Shown here in pieces: positions 1 to 9,407 of a stretch of DNA of 64,000 nucleotides (its first letter is position 1; the number at the start of each line of letters is the position of its first letter). The notes beneath the pieces were generated by a model. The model did no database searches, had not been told where the DNA came from, and worked only from the letters and a program-made list of their open reading frames with translations. Location: the NCBI RefSeq assembly GCF_009687845.1, contig NZ_BLAD01000058.1, forward strand, positions 1-64,000. The letters run 5' to 3'. A program made the position numbers and the translations under genes. Source of the stretch: Acrocarpospora corrugata (GTDB lineage Bacteria > Actinomycetota > Actinomycetes > Streptosporangiales > Streptosporangiaceae).

Positions 1-475
1 TTTCGCCTTGATGTCACAACAATGGCGTAGCGGTGTCTTGCGGTCGAAATGGTAGGGCCAAGGCCCATCAGAGTGCGGCTGCCGGGAATTACGCGGAACG
101 CAGGTTAGCGATGTCTGTCTTGCTTGATTGTTATTCGTCACGCAATGTGGGGTCTTAGTCCCGCTGATCGCGGGCGGGACGGTCTTTCGGAGGCGGCAGG
201 AGATTGCCACCCGGCGGGTGACCCAGGCGAGAGGGCGGGTGAGCGGATCTGAGAGCCTAACTGTACTTCCGCAGGAAGGAACGTTCCAAGCAGAGGTCAC
301 GGACATCCGCCGCGCCGACGACAGGATTGGCGGTGTCGAGGCCTCACGGGCGTCGGGCCGGTCTGTCCGTAAATATGTTTTTTCCACACGCACCCGTTCG
401 CATGTTTCGGGCATGCGTTTCCTCGCTGGTGCGTGGCTTTTCATGTATTTTCCGGGCCGTAAAAGGAGTTCGGTG
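1..475. other. Non-coding leader region before the giant LamG gene
   Basis: No convincing gene is seen here. The reading frame of the next gene is open back to about position 128, but that extension has no family resemblance and no ribosome site, so I treat it as leader. An inverted repeat with 7-bp arms (GTCCCGC at 158-164, GCGGGAC at 174-180) could form a hairpin. It has no T-run, so I do not call it a terminator. A clear Shine-Dalgarno AAAAGGAG lies at 461-468. Confidence 0.5.
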
Positions 476-3400
476 ATGGATGACAAGAATCTGCTGAGGG
501 TTTACAGCGACAGGGAGTACATCTCGACCACGATGGTGCGCCATGCGGGGATGGTGGTGGCGTTCGCGCTGAGCGCCGACCGCAGGATCTACTACAGCGT
601 GCTGGGCCTGGACCAGGCCGATCGGGCGCGTGGAGCGCTGGACGCGGCGTACTGGAACGCCGAACCGGGCCTGCTGCCCTTCCCCACCGAACTCGTCGAT
701 GTCAGCGCCGACGTGCCGGTGCCGGAGGTCATGCCGGTGGTGAAGAAGCGCGGCGGGGCCGAGGTGCTCGCCTCCGAGACGCTGCTGGCCGGGGAGAACG
801 ACCCGTTTCTGTCCACCACAGCCCGGCTGACCTCCGCCTTTCCCATCCAGGTCCTGTCAGATGGCCGCCACATTCTGCTGTTCCGGCAGTCGATAGCCGC
901 CGACGAGGGCGACGCGGTGTACGCGACGACCGGGGGCGGCGCGGATCTGAAGGGTACCGACGACATCCTGGTCGGCAGAACGCGGGACGCACTGACCGAC
1001 GCCTCGCTGCTATGCGACCGGTTCGTCCTGGTCGGCTCCGAACTCAAGCCCGTGGTGGAGGTGCGCTACCAGCGCAGCCGCAGCAAGGTCGCGCCAGCCT
1101 CCGGAGGCGACACGCTGGGCACCCGCGACATGGAGGGAAAGCTGTTCTTCGAGCCGACCCTGAAGCTGTCGTTCGTGGGCACGCTGAGCGAGGGGATGCT
1201 CTCCGTGCTGCTGCTGCCCACCGCGGTGGCCGGATCCTCGCGCTGGCAGATCTTCACCGGCGATGCCGAGACCGGCGCCATCAGCTCCTACAACCTGGAG
1301 CAGAGCACCGACGGCCTGTTCAACGTCAAGGGCACCCAGCTGTACACCAGCCCCGATCCGAAATTCGCCGCCTCGGTGCTGGAACGGGCGCCGGGCATCG
1401 ACTCCCACACGGGGCAGCCGCTGGTGCCGGTACGCCCGAGCCGCGACCGGGCGGGCACCGCGCTGCGTTTCGAAGGCGACACGAGCGGCCCGGTGATCGC
1501 GGGCGAGGCGGACACGGCGGTGCCGGCGGGCCCCTACACGCTGGAGGCGTGGATCAAGCCCGCGAGCCCGAAGGGCATCATCGTGGGCCGGACCGACGCG
1601 GACGGAGCCGACACCCCGGTTCAGCTGAGCCTGAACGCCGACGGCAAGCTCGTGTTCACCCACGGCGCCCAGACCCTCACCTCCGCCACGGCGGTCCCGA
1701 TGAAGGTGTACACGCACGTGGCGGCGGTGTTCGACGGATCGCAGATGCGCCTGTTCCTGGACGGCGCGCCGGCGGGAACACACGCCACCACCACGGGCGT
1801 GGAGGTCACCGCCAAGCTCCTCGTGGGCAAACGGCACGTCTCGGGCCCCACGGCCGATCCCTTCACCGGTGAGATCGATGAGGTGCGCGTCTGGAACCTC
1901 GCCCGCACCGACTTCACCGGCCGGGCCCAACGCCTGGCCGGCACCGAGCCCGGCCTGTTCGCCTACTTCCCCTTCGACGAGGGGGCCGGCGCCGAGGTGC
2001 GGGACCGCAGTGCCAACCGGTTCGCCGGCAGCCTGGAGGCCGGCCCGGTGTGGACGAGTTCGGACGCGCCGCTCTACGACGGACCCGGCGTGGTCCGGCA
2101 CACCTTTTCCATCGCCGGGCGCAAGGTGGTCGCGGGTCTGACGGCGACGATGTACTACCAGCAGGAATCGATGGCGACGGGGTACGCCACCACTGCGGCG
2201 CCGGAGAAAAGGCAGGCGCGGGTGCTCCTGGCCTGCGCCACGTCCGGGCCGCCGCCCGAGGGCCAGCCGACCGGACGCCACTATGTGGCCACCGTGGACT
2301 TCGCGTTGTCGCAGGAGGGCAAGCTGGCCACGCCGCCGGGGGTGGTCGACCTGAGCTGGCTCGGCCGACCCAACCCGACCGAGGACGAGGATCGACGCGC
2401 GGAGGCCGAGGCCGCGGTGACCGCGGCGCGCGGCCAGCTCTACAACGACCAGGCGCTGGCACAGAAGCTTCCGGGCATCATCGCGCGGCTGGACGCCATC
2501 CACGACGAGGTGTACGGAGGAGTGCCGGGCTTCACCCTGCACGACCTCAACGAGAACATCAAAGGCCCCGCCCGCGACTGGGGAGGCCACCGCCAACGGG
2601 AGCGAGACCTCCTCGCGGAGGCGGCCGGCCTTGAGGGCCGCAAGGCGGAGGGGCAGGCGGCCAGGAGCCGGCTGGGCTCGGACCAGGCGACGTTCCAGGC
2701 GGCGCGAAACGCGCTGGCCATCCTCAGCGGCGGCCTGATGGGCGCGGCGGAGGCCGTTCTGCCGATGCCGACGGTGCACACCGACCGCTCGGGGCTGACC
2801 GTGCTGGGGGCTCTGCTGTCGTTCGCCTGGACCACCCACGCCCCGGCCCTGCTGGACAGCTCCACCGGTGACGTGGCGCTGTACTTCCGCGGCGGCAAGA
2901 ACGAGTTCTTCTCCGCCTACTACTCCACCACCATCCACCCGGCCGCCAAGCAGATCGTCCTGGCCGACCAGAAGGCGCTGCGTCTGACCAGCCGCGACAC
3001 CGCGGCGAACTTGGCCGACTTCGCCGTGACGGTGAGCGCGGACGGTCCCGGCCGGTGCGCCGTGGTGGTGACCCAGGGCGCGGCGACGGAGACGTTCACC
3101 GCGGCGCCCGATCAGGCCGACCTGCTGGCCGCCGTCCTGAACGGCTCCACGCGAGGCACGGACCTGGGCGTGGTCGTCGCCGTCAAGGACAAGACCGTGA
3201 CACTCGCCGAACCGCCGGCGACCTCTCCGGAACCGGGCTCGGCCATCATGGTGGGCGAGCAAAGCCGCACCGTCGCGACCGCGCCGACCGGCTCCGCGCA
3301 GATCACCCTCACCACCGGCAACCTCACCGCCGGGCCGGGCGCCCAGGTGCGCACCGCGGTCTACGACTACACCCACGCCACCAGCACCGTACCCGGCATG

Positions 3401-6400
3401 TCGGCGGCTCGCGGCTCGCTGCTGGTCAGCGCGCACGCCGAGAGCGCCACCAGCCTGGTGCCCGCCGGGACGGCCGAAGACCTCAGCGAGCCGCTGGCGC
3501 CGCGCTGGCACGGCGACGCGCCCGGGCGTGCCTTCTCCTTCGACGCCGCCGACGCCCAGCGACTGGAGATGAGGCGCAGGGCGACCGTGGACGACCTGGC
3601 CCCGACCGGCGACCTGAGCCTGGAGGCGTGGGCCTATCCGACGTTCGTCGATGGCCCCACCCAGATCGTGCAGGCCGAGCTGAGCAGTGCCGACTACCGC
3701 CTGGGGTTGGACAAGGCCACGCTGCCCACCGGCGAGGCCGGCTACGTCATCGTCGCCGAGGTCGACCGCCAGGCCGCCCGCGGCAGCGAAGCCTTTCCCC
3801 TGTCCGAATGGGGGCATCTGGCGATGTCGTTCGAGCAGAGCTGGGCGATGGGCATGGACGGGACCGCCTACCTGGACGCCGGCGGGCCCGGCGGCCTGGA
3901 CATCGTGGACGACCTGACCATCGAGGCGTTCGTGAAACTGGACTCCCTGGACGTCACGCACGGGCTGGTCGGCAAGGGCGCGCTCGGCGCGGGCACCCAC
4001 CAGGCCGTCCCCTACAGCTTGTACGTGGCCCCCGGCGGGGTGCTGACGTTCGCCTTCGAGTCGGGCTCCGGCGGAACCGATCAGCTGCAGGTCTGCCCAT
4101 CAGCGCTGACCCTGTCGAAAAACGTCTTCTACAAGGTCGCGGTGACCCGCAGGAACCCCACTACCCCGGACGGCCCTATGGAGATCCGTTTCTACGTCGT
4201 CCCGCCCGACGCCAGCCGCCTCCCGTCCAGCCATTCCTATAACTGCGCCAAGCCAGTGGGCAACGACGCGCCGGTGGAGCTGGGCCGCCACCATGTGGGC
4301 AAGAACAGCTACGGCCTGCGGGGCGCGCTGTCGGAGGTGCGGATCTGGAACGTGGCCAGGGAACCCGACCAGATCGGGGCCCCGATCACGGAGAAGGCCA
4401 CGGGCCTGGCCGCGTGGTGGACCTTCCCCGAGTTCGAGGGCTCCCAGACCGCCGACCGGTGCGGCTCCTACCCCGCCACGCTGCACCACGTGGAGCGGGT
4501 GCCCACCCCCGACCCGGCCGGCAACCGATTCACCTTCTACCGCAACGGAACCGCCACGCCCGCCACGGTGAGCGCCGCCCCGGCCAGACCCCGAGTGGCC
4601 GACCCCAGACCGACGGACCGGTGGTCCGGCGGTCTCGACATCACCGGCGGGTCTCAGCCCCGATTCCGACCACGCTTCAACCTGGCCGCCTCCGAAAAGC
4701 CGGACGGATCCTTCCACGAGGCGTTCACCGGGAACCTGGACGAGATCCGCGTGTGGCGCACGATCCGCACCCAGGAGCAGGTGCTGGACAACATGTTCGG
4801 CCGCATCCGCGGGGACCGCCGGGACCTGATCGCCTACTACCCCTTCGACCTCGACGACACCGTGGCCGGGGCGGACGTGAGCGACGCGGGCCTGGGCGGC
4901 CACCACCTGACCCAGTCCTCCGCACCGCCGGCGATCGTGCTGTCGAACGCGCCGATCTCCACCGACTCCGCCCAGGTCCGCTCCGCGCTCGCTGGCATCG
5001 GCACCGCCTTCCACGCCTCCATCGCCCACACCCCGGCCGCCACCGAGTACGGCGACATCCAGGAGATCGCCCACGGCGGGCTGATCGGGGTGATGAAACG
5101 CGCCTACACCTACATCCGGGACACTTCCTGGGTGCTGAGCACCGGCTTCAAGGTCGGTGAGCTGACCACCACCTGGGTGGGCCAGGCCCAGTTCGACCCG
5201 CAGCTCATCGGCTACATCGAAGGCGCCCCGCCAGTCCCTTCGGAGAACCTGATCGCCGGCGCCGCCGACGACTACGCGGGGGCCTCCTCGATCGCCTTCG
5301 TCCAGGCCGACAACGTCGTCAACGCCCTGTCCTCACACAAGAACACCAGCGTCGACGCCTCCCTGAAGATGACCTTCTCCTCGACCGTGAAGGACGACAC
5401 CTGGACAGTCAGCGCCCCCCTCGGCGTCGGCATCGCCAAACCCGCAGGCTCCGTGGAGCTCGACATGGGGGCCAGCGTCGAGCTCAAGTTCTCCAACAGC
5501 TGGAGCCACGACACCAAGGTGTCCCAAGGCGCCAACACCACCCGCACCAGCAAGGTGGAGCTCACCGGCGGCTGGGAGGGCACCGACACATCCAGGCAGG
5601 CCAATCCCGTCGCCGGGCAGCGGTGGGTGCCGGCCAACACCGGCTTCGCCGTCGTGCAGTCCGAAACCGCCGACCTGTACGCGCTGCGCCTGGCCCACAG
5701 CGGCGCCCTGGTGGCCTACCGGATGCTGCCCAGCCCCGACATCCCCCGCGACTGGAACCTGATCCCCTTCCCGATCAACCCCCGCTACACCAAACAGGGC
5801 ACCCTGGACGGCATCATCGGGTACGGCGAGCACGGCACGGCCAAGGAACCGGGGCCCTTCGCCGACCCGGACTTCCCCAACGCCGCCACCGGCGTGCGCG
5901 GCGAGTTCAGCTACTACCGGCCCGCGGAGGCGTACCGGATCAAGAAGCGGATCCAGCGCGAGCAGCAGCAGCTGCAGGGCTTCTACGACTCGGTCTCCAC
6001 CGAGACCCACGTCCCGGACCCCACCCACGGCCAGGCCGCCAAGGTGCTCAACGGGATGATGGGCGGCACCGGCGCCGAGGTGACCCAGGGCGGCAACCCC
6101 GAGGCGGGACGGGCGGCCGTCCGGGCGGCCTCTCGCCGCAACATCGTCAACACCTACGTGTGGACGGCCGCCGGCGGGTTCTTCGCCGAGACCACCGGCA
6201 CCACCGATCAGGTCACCGAGACCACGGCCGGCTCCTTCACCTTCAACGCCACCCGCGGCGGTCACTTCTCTCTCGGCTTCGAGGCGTTCGGACAGGGCCT
6301 CAAGTTCGGCGTGGAGGCATCCATGGGCGCCGGCTACAGCGTCACCCGCACCAAGTCCAAGGAAGCGACCAGAACCTTCAGCCTGGACGTCCACTGCGCC

Positions 6401-7222
6401 CCCGGGCGCCGACTGCAGAAACACGACGGCGACACCCCCCTGTTCGACATCGACGGCCGGCCCGCCCTGGTGCCCGGCCGCGTCGACGCCTACCGCTTCA
6501 TGAGCCTCTACCTCGACACCACCACCGACAACTTCGAGGACTTCTACGGCAAGGTCATCGACCCCGAATGGCTGGATCGCAGCAGCGACCCCAACGCCCA
6601 GGCCCTCAAGGCCGCCCGCCAGGCCGAACGCAAGCCGCCGTGCTGGCGCATCATGCACCGGGTCACCTTCGTCAGCCGCGTCCTGTCCACCACCCCCGCC
6701 GCCCATCCCTCCCTGGAACAGGCGATGGCCACCCAGAAGATCATCAGCCCGTACGCCCTCATCAAGAAGCTTGAGCCCTACCTCGGCGCCTCCACTGCCG
6801 ACCCCACCGCGCTGACCGCCGCCACCCGAACCGCCATCACCGAGCGCTTTCCCGCCTTCATTCCCTACCTCAACAACATCACCGCCCTGCTCATCTCCTA
6901 CTACGAGGCGACCGGCGCCCCCGCCGCTCCCTCAAGCACGCTCGCCACCGACACACCCACCATCGCCAAGGGAACGTTCTTCACCGTGCGCTACTCCACC
7001 GCGCCGGACACTCGCAGCGCCAAGAACTGGATCGGCCTCTACCCCGCCAGCAAAAGGCCATCGGAGCAAGAGGCCATCGACTGGAAGTACGCGCCCGACG
7101 CGAGCGGCACCATCACTCTGACCACCGGCACCGTGCCCGGACCGGGCAGCTACAGGGCCTGGTACCTCCACGACAACGGCTACATCGCCCTGACCGACCC
7201 GCTCACCGTCACCGTGACCTGA
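476..7222 (+). CDS. Giant LamG/concanavalin A-like multidomain protein (2248 aa)
   Basis: I start it at ATG 476 because AAAAGGAG sits 7 bases upstream. The upstream in-frame extension to 128 looks non-coding. Visible parts: an unrecognised N-terminal region (1-320); a LamG/pentraxin-like domain (about 325-530, ending in the typical EIDEVRVWN); an Ala/Arg/Glu-rich probable coiled coil (632-755); a second LamG domain (about 1015-1335, SEVRIWNVAR); a third, partial one (1378-1462, LDEIRVWRTIR). Next comes a Thr/Ser-rich stretch of alternating polar/apolar beta strands (about 1610-1975), and finally an Ig-like domain like those of PhoD-type phosphatases (2150-2248, NWIGLYP and SYRAWYLHDNGY). LamG domains usually bind glycans or proteins. 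There is no signal peptide or membrane anchor, odd for such a protein. The beta-rich middle recalls pore-forming toxins, but that is only a pattern impression. Function unknown. Confidence 0.85.
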   Translation: MDDKNLLRVYSDREYISTTMVRHAGMVVAFALSADRRIYYSVLGLDQADRARGALDAAYWNAEPGLLPFPTELVDVSADVPVPEVMPVVKKRGGAEVLASETLLAGENDPFLSTTARLTSAFPIQVLSDGRHILLFRQSIAADEGDAVYATTGGGADLKGTDDILVGRTRDALTDASLLCDRFVLVGSELKPVVEVRYQRSRSKVAPASGGDTLGTRDMEGKLFFEPTLKLSFVGTLSEGMLSVLLLPTAVAGSSRWQIFTGDAETGAISSYNLEQSTDGLFNVKGTQLYTSPDPKFAASVLERAPGIDSHTGQPLVPVRPSRDRAGTALRFEGDTSGPVIAGEADTAVPAGPYTLEAWIKPASPKGIIVGRTDADGADTPVQLSLNADGKLVFTHGAQTLTSATAVPMKVYTHVAAVFDGSQMRLFLDGAPAGTHATTTGVEVTAKLLVGKRHVSGPTADPFTGEIDEVRVWNLARTDFTGRAQRLAGTEPGLFAYFPFDEGAGAEVRDRSANRFAGSLEAGPVWTSSDAPLYDGPGVVRHTFSIAGRKVVAGLTATMYYQQESMATGYATTAAPEKRQARVLLACATSGPPPEGQPTGRHYVATVDFALSQEGKLATPPGVVDLSWLGRPNPTEDEDRRAEAEAAVTAARGQLYNDQALAQKLPGIIARLDAIHDEVYGGVPGFTLHDLNENIKGPARDWGGHRQRERDLLAEAAGLEGRKAEGQAARSRLGSDQATFQAARNALAILSGGLMGAAEAVLPMPTVHTDRSGLTVLGALLSFAWTTHAPALLDSSTGDVALYFRGGKNEFFSAYYSTTIHPAAKQIVLADQKALRLTSRDTAANLADFAVTVSADGPGRCAVVVTQGAATETFTAAPDQADLLAAVLNGSTRGTDLGVVVAVKDKTVTLAEPPATSPEPGSAIMVGEQSRTVATAPTGSAQITLTTGNLTAGPGAQVRTAVYDYTHATSTVPGMSAARGSLLVSAHAESATSLVPAGTAEDLSEPLAPRWHGDAPGRAFSFDAADAQRLEMRRRATVDDLAPTGDLSLEAWAYPTFVDGPTQIVQAELSSADYRLGLDKATLPTGEAGYVIVAEVDRQAARGSEAFPLSEWGHLAMSFEQSWAMGMDGTAYLDAGGPGGLDIVDDLTIEAFVKLDSLDVTHGLVGKGALGAGTHQAVPYSLYVAPGGVLTFAFESGSGGTDQLQVCPSALTLSKNVFYKVAVTRRNPTTPDGPMEIRFYVVPPDASRLPSSHSYNCAKPVGNDAPVELGRHHVGKNSYGLRGALSEVRIWNVAREPDQIGAPITEKATGLAAWWTFPEFEGSQTADRCGSYPATLHHVERVPTPDPAGNRFTFYRNGTATPATVSAAPARPRVADPRPTDRWSGGLDITGGSQPRFRPRFNLAASEKPDGSFHEAFTGNLDEIRVWRTIRTQEQVLDNMFGRIRGDRRDLIAYYPFDLDDTVAGADVSDAGLGGHHLTQSSAPPAIVLSNAPISTDSAQVRSALAGIGTAFHASIAHTPAATEYGDIQEIAHGGLIGVMKRAYTYIRDTSWVLSTGFKVGELTTTWVGQAQFDPQLIGYIEGAPPVPSENLIAGAADDYAGASSIAFVQADNVVNALSSHKNTSVDASLKMTFSSTVKDDTWTVSAPLGVGIAKPAGSVELDMGASVELKFSNSWSHDTKVSQGANTTRTSKVELTGGWEGTDTSRQANPVAGQRWVPANTGFAVVQSETADLYALRLAHSGALVAYRMLPSPDIPRDWNLIPFPINPRYTKQGTLDGIIGYGEHGTAKEPGPFADPDFPNAATGVRGEFSYYRPAEAYRIKKRIQREQQQLQGFYDSVSTETHVPDPTHGQAAKVLNGMMGGTGAEVTQGGNPEAGRAAVRAASRRNIVNTYVWTAAGGFFAETTGTTDQVTETTAGSFTFNATRGGHFSLGFEAFGQGLKFGVEASMGAGYSVTRTKSKEATRTFSLDVHCAPGRRLQKHDGDTPLFDIDGRPALVPGRVDAYRFMSLYLDTTTDNFEDFYGKVIDPEWLDRSSDPNAQALKAARQAERKPPCWRIMHRVTFVSRVLSTTPAAHPSLEQAMATQKIISPYALIKKLEPYLGASTADPTALTAATRTAITERFPAFIPYLNNITALLISYYEATGAPAAPSSTLATDTPTIAKGTFFTVRYSTAPDTRSAKNWIGLYPASKRPSEQEAIDWKYAPDASGTITLTTGTVPGPGSYRAWYLHDNGYIALTDPLTVTVT

Positions 7223-7510
7223 CCAGGGCAATCGCCCCCACCACGCGACCACCACGCCGACCGCCGACCGCCGACGGATAAGGATCTCCCACCGACCGCC
7301 CCGACCCAGGGCGGGCGGTGAGGAGGGCGGGGATGAGTTGGTCGAACAGATGCCCACGCAGTTCCTTCGAATCGGTGAAACGGCCGGGCTCCAGTAGCAA
7401 CGAAGGATCGCCCGCTACGCCGCCACCCGCGCAGCTGCCCGTGGCATTCCCCATGTCCTCAGGCGGTGACGTGGCCTGGTGGCGCGTCCGAGCCTGAGCG
7501 ACAGTGAGGA
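7223..7510. other. Intergenic region with weak hairpin
   Basis: This lies between two convergent genes. A GC-rich inverted repeat (ACCGCCC 7295-7301 with GGGCGGT 7313-7319) could act as a bidirectional hairpin, but there is no T-run. On the minus strand around 7320-7420 a short reading frame (containing RFTDSKELRGHLFDQLIPAL) looks protein-like. It may be the remnant of a lost gene; I do not recognise its family. Confidence 0.3.
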
Positions 7511-7939
7511 TCAGGAGGTCGCGAGTGACTCCAGGGCCGGAAGTGCGGCGGTGAGGGCGGTGCGCTGGGCTGGGGTGAGGGCGGTGACGCCGGCAATGAA
7601 GAATGCCGAGCGGTCCTCGCGTAGGTGGGCGAGGTGGCGGTGGCCCTCGTCGGTGAGGCTGAGGAGGGAGGCGCGGCCGTCGGCCGGGTCGGGGGTGCGG
7701 GTGGTCAGGCCGGAGGATTCGAGGCTGGCGACCAGGCGGCTCTGGGTGGGGGCGCTGACCCCTTCGTGGATGGCCAGGTCGACCAGGCGTACCGGGCCGA
7801 GCGTGTCCAGGGCGGACAGGGTGGAGCGCTGGCTCGCCGTCAGGGTCTGCGGGGCGTGCTGGCGGGCGCGGCGGGCCAGGCGGGACAGGGTGGCGCGCAG
7901 GCGTTCGGCGAGCTCTACGTCGGTGAGCGTGTCTGTCAT
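7511..7939 (-). CDS. MarR-family transcriptional regulator
   Basis: A 142-residue winged-helix regulator of MarR length. The recognition helix region contains APTQSRLVASLESSGL, followed by the wing TRTPDPADGRASLLSLTDEG, which is the classic MarR signature (DxRxxxxxLT). Its ATG at 7939 overlaps the stop of the upstream MFS remnant (ATGA), so exporter and regulator formed one minus-strand operon. MarR proteins in this arrangement usually repress the linked exporter and respond to a small toxic ligand. Since the exporter here is broken, the regulator may be an orphan. The ligand cannot be inferred. Confidence 0.9.
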   Translation of the reverse strand: MTDTLTDVELAERLRATLSRLARRARQHAPQTLTASQRSTLSALDTLGPVRLVDLAIHEGVSAPTQSRLVASLESSGLTTRTPDPADGRASLLSLTDEGHRHLAHLREDRSAFFIAGVTALTPAQRTALTAALPALESLATS

Positions 7940-8478
7940 GGTCCGCCCACGGTAACCGGGTTGAGGGGGGAGAGCTGGGCGAGGGTTCCGGTCGGGGCGA
8001 GCAGGCTTTCGATCGGGTTGTAGCCGAGGAAGGCGGCGAACAGGGCGCCGACCGGGGGGAGTTGCCCGATGTGGGTGGCTTCGGCGGTCTGTACGCCGTG
8101 CTGGGTGAGGCCCTGGGCGAGGGTGGCGACCGCGGTCAGCAGACCGGCCGCGTTCCCGGCCGTGAAGGCGACCAGCAGGCTGGTCAGCCAGATGGCGAAC
8201 GTCGCGTTGCCCAGCCAGTCGATCCGGGCGCCTGCCACCCGGGAGACGGTCTCCCGCAGCGACTTGTACGCCCAGATCGTCCCGATGACGCCGATCGGCG
8301 CGGACGCGAAGAACACCAGCCGCCAGTCGATCTCGCTCAGCAGTCCGCCCGCGATGAGCCCAGGAAGCTGCCCGCGATCCCGGCGACCTGGTTGACGCCC
8401 ATGGCCATGCCGCGCCGGTGCACCGGAAAGGCGTCGGTGATGATGGCGGCGGACCCAGCGATAGCGGTCCGTCTGCAC
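7936..8478 (-). pseudogene. MFS exporter remnant (DHA2-like), deleted and frameshifted
   Basis: The open frame from GTG 8478 hides a damaged major-facilitator gene. In the +1 frame the first part reads as mid-transporter sequence (GMAMGVNQVAGIAGSFLG). A one-base loss near 8362 shifts it into the frame that continues LIAGGLLSEIDWRLVFF. After about 100 residues the protein jumps to the extreme C-terminal DHA2 signature (HIGQLPPVGALFAAFLGYNP), so several central helices are missing. The N-terminal helices are missing as well. A promoter-like AT-rich stretch and GGAAGG site before the start survive. Intact relatives are about 450-520 residues. It cannot make a working transporter. It overlaps the marR start. 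Confidence 0.85.
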
Positions 8479-8518
8479 AAGGACGACCTTCCAGATATTT
8501 GCTTGTGCTAACTAACTA

Positions 8519-8746
8519 TCACTGTAGCTCCTCATGGGTGATGAGGTCTCCGGGCTGGCATCGGAGTTCGCGGCAGAGCGCGCTCAACGTGGAGAATCGG
8601 ATCGCCTTGGCCTTGCCGTTCTTGAGAATCGACAGGTTGACGATGGTGACGCCGACCCGGTCCGCCAGTTCGGTGAGCGTCATTCCCCGCTCGGCCAGCA
8701 ACCGATCCAGGTGCACGTGAATGCGGTATTGGGGATTGGGCGGCAT
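8519..8746 (-). CDS. Small Cro/CI-type (YozG-like) regulator
   Basis: A 75-residue protein made almost only of an XRE helix-turn-helix (MTLTELADRVGVTIVNLSIL, then NGKAKAIRFSTLSALC), the HTH_26/YozG type. Proteins of this kind are nearly always encoded next to a DUF2975 membrane protein, and here too: its ATG lies one base after the DUF2975 stop, so the two are translationally coupled. Probably an autoregulator acting on the CGATAA repeats ahead of the pair. The physiological role of such pairs is not established. Confidence 0.9.
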   Translation of the reverse strand: MPPNPQYRIHVHLDRLLAERGMTLTELADRVGVTIVNLSILKNGKAKAIRFSTLSALCRELRCQPGDLITHEELQ

Positions 8747-8747
8747 G

Positions 8748-9362
8748 TCAGACGAGCCCGTCCGCGTCCTCGCGCAGGCGCGCGCCCTTTCTGAAGATCG
8801 TCCCCAGGCCGATCAGGAGGAGGGCGAATCCGACGGGGGCCGCGGTGAACGGCCAATAGGTGTCGATCAGCCCTTCGGCGGGGGTTCCGTCGACCATGTA
8901 CACCGCCACGAACGTTCTGAGGGGCTCGACGAGCAAGCCGTATCCGGCCACGCAACCGGCCATCAGGAAGATCCGGCGGGCATTGGCCGGTACGAAGGGG
9001 TCACCTGACCTGAGGGTCCGGGCGATCTGCCACAGCAGGAAGACGATGATGGCGGTCAGCAGCGCACCGACCACCAGTGGGGTGTTGAGGACGAGGTTCT
9101 GCCACCTGTCCGGCCGGTCGATCGAGATGGTCGCGCTGTATTCCAGGGTGGACCTCAGTGGTCCGATCTGCTGGGGGTTGGTTAACGGCCACTCCCGTAA
9201 CTGGGGCACCTGCATGCTGGCGTGATCCGAGGGCGGCCCCGCGGCCTGCCATCCGGCTTGGGCCAGGTAGACGACGCACAGCGCGAAAGCCAGGTAGACC
9301 AGGTTCTCGAAGATCGCCCACCAGATGCGGACTGACCACGTGCGCAGTTCCGTCCATCCCAT
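8748..9362 (-). CDS. DUF2975 membrane protein
   Basis: A 204-residue protein with about four hydrophobic segments (roughly residues 15-35, 95-115, 133-152 and 172-192). It matches DUF2975 in layout, including the sequence around RSGDPFVPANARR between the second and third helices. It is the first gene of a two-gene unit with the small XRE regulator, separated by one base. An AGAGGA ribosome site precedes ATG 9362. DUF2975 proteins are proposed partners or sensors of the adjacent regulator, but the molecular function is unknown. Confidence 0.88.
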   Translation of the reverse strand: MGWTELRTWSVRIWWAIFENLVYLAFALCVVYLAQAGWQAAGPPSDHASMQVPQLREWPLTNPQQIGPLRSTLEYSATISIDRPDRWQNLVLNTPLVVGALLTAIIVFLLWQIARTLRSGDPFVPANARRIFLMAGCVAGYGLLVEPLRTFVAVYMVDGTPAEGLIDTYWPFTAAPVGFALLLIGLGTIFRKGARLREDADGLV

Positions 9363-9373
9363 GAAATCCTCTT

Positions 9374-9406
9374 TTATCGTTTTTCGATAACAACGATAAA
9401 CGATAA
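9374..9406. promoter_or_regulatory. CGATAA-repeat operator of the DUF2975/XRE pair
   Basis: TTATCG at 9374-9379 and CGATAA at 9385-9390 form a perfect 6-bp inverted repeat. Two further CGATAA copies follow at 9394-9399 and 9401-9406. The cluster is only about 10-45 bases upstream of the DUF2975 start and is very AT-rich for this genome. It is a good candidate for autoregulatory binding by the XRE protein. It also lies directly beyond the mdcH stop codon. Confidence 0.6.
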
Positions 9407-9407
9407 G

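Noticed and set aside
128-475. N-terminal extension of the LamG protein from 128
   Set aside because: No ribosome site or conserved sequence, whereas AAAAGGAG precedes ATG 476.
1010-4000. A 996-codon open frame antisense to the LamG gene
   Set aside because: Composition is a low-complexity mirror of the sense gene, with no domain or plausible start; long antisense frames are common at this GC.
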